The position numbers were made by a program, and so were the translations under genes. A model generated the notes under the pieces. That model saw only the letters and a list, made by a program, of their open reading frames with translations. It had not been told where the DNA came from and ran no database searches. Shown piece after piece: positions 23,138-28,362 of a DNA stretch of 28,362 nucleotides. The DNA comes from Comamonadaceae bacterium UBA2334 (GTDB taxonomy: Bacteria > Pseudomonadota > Gammaproteobacteria > Burkholderiales > Burkholderiaceae_C), in the NCBI GenBank assembly GCA_002344885.1, contig DDUQ01000096.1, positions 1-28,362 of the forward strand, in the 5' to 3' direction. Within the stretch, counting starts at the first letter, position 1; every line of letters begins with the position of its first letter.

Positions 23138-23881
23138 TCAGGCTCTTTGTCGCAACGCCTCGTACAGGCACACGCCGCTGGCCACCGACACATTCAGGCT
23201 TTCCACGGCGCCTTTCATGGGGATGCCCACCATCTCATCGCAGGTTTTGCGCGTCAGCTGACGCATGCCGGCGCCTTCTGCACCCAGCACCAACGCAGTG
23301 GGGCCCTTCAGATCGACCTGGTACAGCGTCTTGGGTGCGTCGTCGCTGGTGCCGATGACCCAGATGTTGCGTTCCTTCAATTCGCCCAGCGTGCGCGCCA
23401 GGTTGGTGACCATGAAATACGGCATGGTTTCGGCTGCGCCGCTGGCCACCTTGGCCACGGTAGCGTTGATGCCCGCTGCATGGTCCTTGGGGGCAATCAC
23501 CGCGTGCGCACCCGCCCCGTCGGCCACCCGCAGGCAGGCACCCAGGTTGTGCGGGTCGGTGATGCCATCCAGCACCAGCAGAAGCGGCGCAACGCCCTGC
23601 TCCTCCAACTGCTCCAGCAACTCGTCCAGCGAGTGGGCCTGTGTCACGGGCTCCACCCGAGCCGCCACCCCCTGGTGGCCATGGTTGCCGGCGAGCTTGG
23701 CCAGCCGCAGGCCATCGGCCTCGATCAGGCGCACACCCGCTTCGCGGGCGCGGTCCAGAAACTGGCGCATGCGGGCATCGCGCCGGGTGGGTTCGAAGTA
23801 GACCTCGATGATGGATTGCGGGGCCGTTTTCAGGCGCACGCCCACGGCATGAAAGCCGAACAGAACTTTGGGAGCAGACAT
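23138..23881 (-). CDS. rlmB: 23S rRNA (guanosine-2'-O)-methyltransferase RlmB
   Basis: The 247-aa SpoU-family enzyme methylates G2251 of 23S rRNA using SAM. An N-terminal L30e-like domain starts MSAPKVLFGFHAVG; the knotted catalytic domain has the three SpoU motifs: ITDPHNLGACLRVADGAG (107-124), LVLGAEGAGM (197-206) and IPMKGAVESLNVSVASG (220-236). I chose ATG 23881, the position expected from homologues, over the longer start at 23929. It lies 80 bp downstream of ybbA on the same strand and converges with the GGDEF-EAL gene. Confidence 0.95.
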   Translation of the reverse strand: MSAPKVLFGFHAVGVRLKTAPQSIIEVYFEPTRRDARMRQFLDRAREAGVRLIEADGLRLAKLAGNHGHQGVAARVEPVTQAHSLDELLEQLEEQGVAPLLLVLDGITDPHNLGACLRVADGAGAHAVIAPKDHAAGINATVAKVASGAAETMPYFMVTNLARTLGELKERNIWVIGTSDDAPKTLYQVDLKGPTALVLGAEGAGMRQLTRKTCDEMVGIPMKGAVESLNVSVASGVCLYEALRQRA

Positions 23882-23961
23882 GCCCCGATTATCGGCGCTG
23901 GCCAAGCTGCGCCACCGGGCGGCCTTCACGCACAGGTGAACGCCGGCCCCGCCGGAGATGG

Positions 23962-24642
23962 TCAGACCATGCGCCCCGCATCGATGGTGATGCGCCGCTC
24001 ACACCGGGCGGCAATGCCCCGGTCGTGTGTGACCAGGACGAGTGTGGTGCCCAGCTCGGTGTTCAGGTCGAACATCAGCCGCATGATGGTTTCGCCCGTG
24101 GCATGGTCCAGGCTGCCGGTGGGCTCGTCGGCCAGCAACACCGCGGGCCGCACGACGAACGCCCTGGCCAGCGCCACCCGCTGCTGCTCGCCACCCGACA
24201 GCACCTTGGGGTAACGGTTGAGGCGCTCACCCAGCCCCACACGCGCCAGCATGTCCGAGGCAGCGGCCCGTGCATCCGGGCGGCCAGCCAGTTCCAATGG
24301 CAACATGACGTTTTCCAGCGCCGTCAGGTTGCCCAGCAACTGAAAGCTCTGGAACACGAAGCCCACCTTGGCCGCACGCAGGGCGGCGCGCTGGTCTTCA
24401 TCCAATGCGAACAGGTCCTGGCCAGCCAGGTGCACCGTGCCACCCGTCGGCGTGTCCAGCCCGGCGATGATGGACAGGAGCGTGCTTTTGCCCGAGCCCG
24501 AGGCCCCGACAATGGCGGTCGTCTCCCCCTTGCGCAACGCAAAATCAATATCACGCAAAATGTGCAGGGTGCCGGTGGAGTCCGTCACGGTTTTGGAAAC
24601 ATTGCTCACGGCAATCATCGTTTCCGCATTCTCTTGGCTCAT
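23962..24642 (-). CDS. ybbA: ABC transporter ATP-binding protein (YbbA/LolD type)
   Basis: The 226-aa ATPase has Walker A GASGSGKS (46-53), Q-loop FVFQSF (95-100), signature LSGGEQQR (148-155), Walker B LLADEPTG (169-176) and the H-loop VTHD. It is closest to YbbA, which with the permease YbbP forms a MacB-like exporter. Here no permease gene is adjacent: rlmB follows. In E. coli ybbA is also divergent from tesA, so the pairing is conserved. The ATG at 24642 lacks a good ribosome site; ATG 24618 has GGAA before it and may be the true start. Confidence 0.93.
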   Translation of the reverse strand: MSQENAETMIAVSNVSKTVTDSTGTLHILRDIDFALRKGETTAIVGASGSGKSTLLSIIAGLDTPTGGTVHLAGQDLFALDEDQRAALRAAKVGFVFQSFQLLGNLTALENVMLPLELAGRPDARAAASDMLARVGLGERLNRYPKVLSGGEQQRVALARAFVVRPAVLLADEPTGSLDHATGETIMRLMFDLNTELGTTLVLVTHDRGIAARCERRITIDAGRMV

Positions 24643-24655
24643 GGAAGGGTTTCTT

Positions 24656-25354
24656 GTGTGGTTGTCACGTCGTCACTTTAACTTGCAAGCGTTGCTGGCT
24701 GCTGCAGTCGCTGCCAATGGCCTTGTGGCGGCACACGCCCAAACGCCCGCCGCACGTGCGCCAAGCACGGGCCCTGCGGCTTCTGCCCAGGCCGTGCGGG
24801 GCGTGATTCTGGTGGTGGGCGACTCGCTCAGTGCTGAATATGGCCTGAGGCGCTCTTCCGGATGGGTTTCACTGCTACAAAAAAAATTGGATGCCGAGCG
24901 CCCAGGCAACACCGTGGTGAACGCCAGCATCAGCGGCGACACCACGTCTGGCGGACGCTCCCGCCTGCCCGCGTTGCTCAAGCAGCACCAACCCGCGCTG
25001 GTCGTCATCGAACTGGGTGGCAACGATGCGCTGCGAGGCCTGGCGCTGCAGCACACGCGCGACAACCTCACCCACATGACCCGCGCAGCCAAGGCTGCGG
25101 GGGCCCGTGTGCTGTTGCTCGGCATGGACATGCCACCCAATTACGGCACCCAGTACGCCAAAGACTTCCGCGACCTGTTTCCCCAGGTCGCCAAGGCGGA
25201 AGGAACCGCGCTGGTGCCGTTCTTGCTGGCAGGTGTGGCCGATGCGCCCGACGCCATGAAGTGGTTCCAGGCCGACCGCATTCACCCCAACGAACAGGCA
25301 CAACCCCTCATGCTGGCCAACGTGTGGCCGACACTGGCCAACATGGTCCGGTAA
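24656..25354 (+). CDS. tesA: Arylesterase / acyl-CoA thioesterase I (TesA-like, GDSL family)
   Basis: This periplasmic SGNH hydrolase has Ser57 in VVGDSLSAEYGL (block I), Gly94 in SGDTTSGG (block II), GGND (121-124, block III) and Asp207/His210 in DRIHPN (block V). Residues 1-28 are a signal peptide (cut near AHA/QTP). I chose GTG 24656 because GGAAGGG lies 6 bases upstream; ATG 24641 would overlap the ybbA start as CATG. About 232 aa is slightly long for the family because of the Ala/Pro-rich linker after the signal. A terminator-like hairpin follows the gene. Confidence 0.92.
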   Translation: MWLSRRHFNLQALLAAAVAANGLVAAHAQTPAARAPSTGPAASAQAVRGVILVVGDSLSAEYGLRRSSGWVSLLQKKLDAERPGNTVVNASISGDTTSGGRSRLPALLKQHQPALVVIELGGNDALRGLALQHTRDNLTHMTRAAKAAGARVLLLGMDMPPNYGTQYAKDFRDLFPQVAKAEGTALVPFLLAGVADAPDAMKWFQADRIHPNEQAQPLMLANVWPTLANMVR

Positions 25355-25376
25355 ACCCCGCCCGTCTGCCCTTCCT

Positions 25377-25397
25377 GTCTGCGCCCTTGGCGCAGAC
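25377..25397 (+). terminator. Terminator-like hairpin after tesA
   Basis: GTCTGCGC (25377-25384) and GCGCAGAC (25390-25397) are perfect 8-bp arms with a 5-base loop CCTTG, 23 bp after the tesA stop, followed by CCTTT. The stem is GC-rich but the T run is short. It ends 23 bp before the selU start, so it would separate the two units. Confidence 0.6.
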
Positions 25398-25420
25398 CCT
25401 TTGCCCACTCTACCGCCCCC

Positions 25421-26485
25421 ATGCCTGTCATCACCCTGCCCGCCGCCACTGTGGCCCAAACCTTGGACCAGTTCGACACCGTCATCGACGCCCGCACACC
25501 GGCCGAGTTTGCACTCGACCACGTGCCCGGTGCTGAAAACTGGCCGTCGCTGGACAACGAACAGCGCATCGTGATCGGCACACAGTACAAGCAGGTCAAC
25601 GCCTTCGAGGCCAAGAAGCGTGGTGCCGCCATGGTGTTCCACAACATTGCCGCACATGTCGAGCGTGCCGTCATCGACAAACCCAAACACTGGCGGCCAC
25701 TGGTGTACTGCTGGCGTGGCGGCAACCGCAGCGGTGCGCTGGCGTGGGCACTGGGCGCCATCGGGTTCCAGGTCACGCTGGTCGAAGGGGGCTACAAGGC
25801 TTGGCGCGCCGAGCTGGTGAATGACATGGCACGACGCGTCAGCCCCCTCACCTTCCGCGTGGTGTGCGGGGCCACCGGCACTGGCAAAACACGCCTGCTG
25901 CACGCACTGGCCGCGCAAGGCGCACAGGTGCTGGATCTGGAGGACCTGGCCAAACACCGGGGCTCGGTGCTCGGCCACCTGCCTGGCACGCCCCAACCCA
26001 CCCAGAAGCACTTTGACACGCTCATCTGGTCGGCCCTGCGCCACTTCGACCCGACACGACCAGTGTTCGTGGAGAGCGAAAGCAAGAAAGTGGGCAACCT
26101 GCGCGTGCCCGATGCGCTGATGGATGCCATGCGGGCCAGCCACTGCATCGACCTGCAACTACCCATCGAGGCGCGCGTGGCCCTGCTGCTGGAGGACTAT
26201 GCCTACCTGCAAACCGACCCTGCGTATTTCTGCCACCGGCTGCATGCCCTGACCGAGCTCAAGGGCAAGACCGTGGTGAATGCCTGGGTGCAACAGGTTG
26301 AAAACGGCCAGTTTGCAGACGTGTTCCGCGACCTGCTGGTGATGCACTACGACCCGGTGTATGCCGCGTCGATTGCACGCAACTTCAAGCGTTACCCCGA
26401 GGCCAGCACCCATGAGCTGCCTGACCACAGCCCACAGGCGTTTGCTCGGCTGGCGGAGGAATTGTTGGCAGGCGGCCCCAAATGA
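25421..26485 (+). CDS. selU: tRNA 2-selenouridine synthase (SelU / MnmH, YbbB)
   Basis: The 354-aa protein converts 2-thiouridine at tRNA wobble position 34 to 2-selenouridine through a geranyl intermediate, using selenophosphate. A rhodanese domain (about 1-135) carries the catalytic Cys97 in YCWRGGNRSG; a P-loop domain follows with GATGTGKT (150-157) and FVESESKKVG. The start ATG has no clear ribosome site. The stop overlaps the next start as ATGA. In E. coli this gene (ybbB) also lies near tesA-ybbA, which supports the call. No selD is visible in the window. Confidence 0.95.
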   Translation: MPVITLPAATVAQTLDQFDTVIDARTPAEFALDHVPGAENWPSLDNEQRIVIGTQYKQVNAFEAKKRGAAMVFHNIAAHVERAVIDKPKHWRPLVYCWRGGNRSGALAWALGAIGFQVTLVEGGYKAWRAELVNDMARRVSPLTFRVVCGATGTGKTRLLHALAAQGAQVLDLEDLAKHRGSVLGHLPGTPQPTQKHFDTLIWSALRHFDPTRPVFVESESKKVGNLRVPDALMDAMRASHCIDLQLPIEARVALLLEDYAYLQTDPAYFCHRLHALTELKGKTVVNAWVQQVENGQFADVFRDLLVMHYDPVYAASIARNFKRYPEASTHELPDHSPQAFARLAEELLAGGPK

Positions 26486-27297
26486 ACTTTGTCTCGCTGG
26501 CTGATTTGACCGAGCACGATGTCCGTGCAATCTGGGCAATGGCTGATGAACCGCATGCAGCCTTGACAGGCAACGTCGCCTGGTCATTCGAGGGCAACGG
26601 CATCCGCACAAGAACCACATTCATCCGAGCTTTTCAGGAACTGGGCTTGCCATTCACCGAGCTGCCCAATCTGCTCAAAACCTCTGAACGGGTGGTTGAC
26701 CTGGCCGGCTACCTGGACCCTTTTTACGACCTGTACGTCATCCGGGAAGCCGATCACCAGCGGTTGAAAGACTTTGCGGCGTGTTCTGTCCGCCCAGTCA
26801 TCAATGCCATGTCGGCCTTCGGGCACCCCTGTGAAGTCCTGACCGATGCGTACTACCTCAACAAGCGCTTTCAGTCGATCGAACGGGCGCACATCTGCCT
26901 ATGGGGTCCACCCACAAATGTGTTCCGATCCTGGCATGAGCTGGCTGGCGTACTGGGCTTTTGTCTGACACACGTCTGTGAGACGCAGCATCACGAGACG
27001 AATCCATTCGTCCACTTTCAGTGCGATGCGCCGCCTCGAGCAGACGTTGTGATCACCGACGCATGGCCATCAGAGGGTGGCAATTCGTCCTTTGCTCTGA
27101 CACCTCAACAGCTTGATGCCATGGGCACCCCTGCTCTGTTGCCAACACCGCCTTTCACGATCGGACGCGAACTGTTGTTTGACCCGGTTGGCTACCCAGG
27201 TTTTGTCGGGTACCAGCAGAAGCAGCATTTGCTCACCGTTCAAAAGGCCATCCTTCGGTACGCCCTGAAACAACCAACCGCCCGACACACACCATGA
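26482..27297 (+). CDS. Degenerate ornithine-carbamoyltransferase-like protein
   Basis: The 271-aa protein has the carbamoyltransferase outline: FEGNGIRTRTTFIRAFQELG (36-55) for the phosphate loop, RPVINAMSAFGHPCEVLTD (104-122), ADVVITDAWPSEGG (187-200) and LLPTPPFTIGREL (219-231). Key residues differ from true OTCases: the Ser-Thr before Arg-Thr-Arg is Gly-Ile, HPxQ is HPCE, the SMG loop reads SEG, and HCLP is PTPP, so the ornithine-binding Cys is missing. It is also about 40 residues shorter than usual. It probably binds another ligand or has lost catalysis. It is coupled by ATGA to selU upstream and to the NTF2-like gene downstream. Confidence 0.8.
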   Translation: MNFVSLADLTEHDVRAIWAMADEPHAALTGNVAWSFEGNGIRTRTTFIRAFQELGLPFTELPNLLKTSERVVDLAGYLDPFYDLYVIREADHQRLKDFAACSVRPVINAMSAFGHPCEVLTDAYYLNKRFQSIERAHICLWGPPTNVFRSWHELAGVLGFCLTHVCETQHHETNPFVHFQCDAPPRADVVITDAWPSEGGNSSFALTPQQLDAMGTPALLPTPPFTIGRELLFDPVGYPGFVGYQQKQHLLTVQKAILRYALKQPTARHTP

Positions 27298-27644
27298 CCC
27301 CAGCATTTGACCCAGCCGCTTGTGCCCAACGCCAGCTCGATGCCTACAACGCCAGAGATCTGACACGGTTCGTGGCCGAATACACCGACGATGTGGAGGT
27401 GTACAGGCTGCCTGGTACCGCACCCATCCTGCAGGGCAAACAGCAGTTGGCGGCGCACTACCGCGAGAACCGCTTCAACCTGCCCGACCTGCACGCGAAA
27501 CTGGTGAACCGCATGGTCGTCGGGAACAAGGTGATTGATCAGGAATACGTCACTGGCTTGGCGGGCCACCCCATGGAGGTGGCTGCCATCTATGAAGTGA
27601 CCCCGCAGGGCATCAGCAAGGTCTGGTTCGTCAGTGCAAACTGA
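27294..27644 (+). CDS. NTF2-like / SnoaL-like fold protein
   Basis: The 116-aa protein begins with a helix and QLDAYNARDLTRFVAEYTDD, then VEVYRLPG, ILQGKQQLAAHYRENRF and VTPQGISKVWFVSAN, the cone-shaped NTF2-like fold of steroid-isomerase relatives. It has no signal peptide. The ligand is unknown. Its ATG overlaps the stop of the carbamoyltransferase-like gene (27294-27297), making a three-gene unit with selU. Confidence 0.85.
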   Translation: MTPAFDPAACAQRQLDAYNARDLTRFVAEYTDDVEVYRLPGTAPILQGKQQLAAHYRENRFNLPDLHAKLVNRMVVGNKVIDQEYVTGLAGHPMEVAAIYEVTPQGISKVWFVSAN

Positions 27645-27654
27645 CTGGAGAGAG

Positions 27655-27726
27655 CGTTTTCAAGAAAAAAGACCTTCACCGCTTACGGATATTCGCTTGA
27701 TTGCTATAGAGAATAAAATATAGCAA
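27655..27726. repeat. Comamonadaceae-type intergenic repeat with terminal inverted repeat
   Basis: TTGCTATA (27701-27708) and TATAGCAA (27719-27726) form perfect 8-bp arms around a 10-base AT-rich loop. Read on the minus strand, the sequence continues CAAGCG...GTAAGCG...AAGGTC followed by a T run and CTTGAAA. I remember very similar intergenic sequences (TAGC...AAGCG...TAAGCG...GGC...TTTTT) recurring in Comamonadaceae genomes; that comparison is from memory. It lies between the NTF2-like gene and a gene on the other strand, a usual place for a bidirectional terminator or REP-like element. The remaining bases to 27806 hold nothing else I can support. Confidence 0.5.
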
Positions 27727-27806
27727 ACAAACCTATGCCATCATGCGCTGGGACCTTGTTTCACTGCATAACAGTACCTGTCGCAGCAGCCCACTGCCCT
27801 TCCCTG

Positions 27807-27992
27807 TCAACTGTTGGTATCCACCCCGGGCGACGCATCCGATGGAGCGCCGGTTTCGGCATCTGCCTGCGCAGGAGCCTCCGCATTCGGATGCAGTTTG
27901 CGTTCTTCCTTGGCCTTCAGCTTCTCGGCTTTCTTCTGCTTCTTGGCCAGTTCTTTTTGCCGCTTTTCGTATCCGTAGTTGGGTGTGGCCAA
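27807..27992 (-). CDS. Small lysine-rich conserved protein
   Basis: The 61-aa protein starts MATPNYGYEKRQKELAKKQK, continues with a charged helix (KKAEKLKAKEERKLH), and ends in an Ala/Pro/Asp-rich disordered tail. Short proteins with this MATPNYGYEKRQ start are familiar to me from Comamonadaceae; function unknown, possibly nucleic-acid or ribosome associated because of the charge. The start is TTG 27992 with GAGAG about 8 bases upstream. It lies 38 bp downstream of the metC-like gene on the same strand. Confidence 0.8.
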   Translation of the reverse strand: MATPNYGYEKRQKELAKKQKKAEKLKAKEERKLHPNAEAPAQADAETGAPSDASPGVDTNS

Positions 27993-28030
27993 AATGTGCT
28001 CTCGTGGTGGTTGTAAGGTGATTCAGTTGC

Positions 28031-28362
28031 TCAGCCATTGGCGACCATGACGGCCAGTGCCTGTGTCAGGTCTGCCTGCAAATCGGCCACCGACTCCAGG
28101 CCAATGGCAAAGCGCACCAGCCCGCCGGCATGGGGCCAGGCGCATTGACGCATAGACGGTATGTCGTACGGGGCGCACAGGCTGATGGGGCCCGCCCAGC
28201 TCCAGCCCAGGCGGAAGAGCTGCAGTGCGTCGCAAAAGCGGTCGATCTGCCGTTGGCTGATGTGCGGCCGGAACACCACGCTGAACAGGCAGGCAGCGGG
28301 CCGGACGTCGCGCTGCCAGCTTTCGTGGCCAGACGAGGAGGCGACCGCCGGAGACCGCACCT
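28031..28362 (-). CDS. metC: Cystathionine beta-lyase-like PLP enzyme, C-terminal part (runs off the right edge)
   Basis: About 110 C-terminal residues are visible: CLFSVVFRPHISQRQIDRFC, DALQLFRLGWSWAGPISLC, and GLVRFAIGLESVADLQADL. LGWSWAGPxSL and VRFAIGLE are conserved end motifs of the Cys/Met-metabolism PLP family (MetC, MetB); SWAGP with a following APYD favours the beta-lyase MetC. The PLP lysine and the start are beyond the window. The enzyme would convert cystathionine to homocysteine, pyruvate and ammonia. Confidence 0.85.
   Translation of the reverse strand, partial: VRSPAVASSSGHESWQRDVRPAACLFSVVFRPHISQRQIDRFCDALQLFRLGWSWAGPISLCAPYDIPSMRQCAWPHAGGLVRFAIGLESVADLQADLTQALAVMVANG

Noticed and set aside
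24875..26158. 427-aa minus-strand frame opposite tesA and selU
   Set aside because: Rich in His, Gln and Gly as expected of an antisense frame in GC-rich genes; both sense genes are certain.

Overview
The window looks like a chromosomal segment of a betaproteobacterium, most likely Comamonadaceae (Burkholderiales; Rhodoferax, Limnohabitans or Polaromonas-like). The evidence is the housekeeping genes (tadA with a C-terminal hydrolase extension, ldcA, rlmB, ybbA/tesA, selU, metC), a small lysine-rich protein starting MATPNYGYEKRQ that I recall from this family, and an intergenic repeat at about 27,655-27,726 of a kind I recall as common there. The taxonomy rests on memory of these proteins, not on a search.

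Positions 1-7,305 (minus strand) hold a defence-type operon read right to left: a Phd/YefM antitoxin and RelE/ParE toxin, then a 1076-aa helicase with an N-terminal phospholipase-D-like region, a DUF4391 protein, a GmrSD-type DUF262/DUF1524 nuclease, and the N-terminus of a Type III (Mod-like) adenine methyltransferase that meets a stop 20 bases before the window edge. Spacings are tight (ATGA overlap, 9 bp, about 34 bp), and the toxin-antitoxin pair lies directly upstream on the same strand. A palindromic operator with a TGTACA core precedes the antitoxin.

Positions 7,306-14,533 are an accessory region without a visible integrase or transposase. It starts with an AT-rich stretch carrying a perfect 14-bp palindrome and eight helically phased A/T tracts (predicted bent DNA). 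Then come an unrecognised 268-aa protein and a three-gene operon: a small protein of a family often mislabelled 'type I restriction subunit M', a papain-like cysteine-peptidase candidate, and a protein resembling only the C-terminal half of FtsZ. A convergent XRE regulator follows, with a perfect inverted repeat over its start codon. Divergent from it are a 15-aa hydrophobic leader peptide, a membrane-anchored protein, and two exported alpha/beta hydrolases that share a C-terminal tail. The FtsZ-like operon and the two tailed hydrolases are the best candidates for something undescribed.

From 14,534 to the end the genes look like ordinary chromosome: a TauE/SafE exporter, tadA fused to a hydrolase domain lacking its nucleophile, an LD-carboxypeptidase, a GH5 lipoprotein, a FabG-like reductase, a split chromate transporter pair, a PAS-GGDEF-EAL protein, rlmB, ybbA and tesA (divergent), a selU / carbamoyltransferase-like / NTF2-like operon with ATGA overlaps, the small lysine-rich protein, and the C-terminus of a cystathionine beta-lyase running off the right edge.
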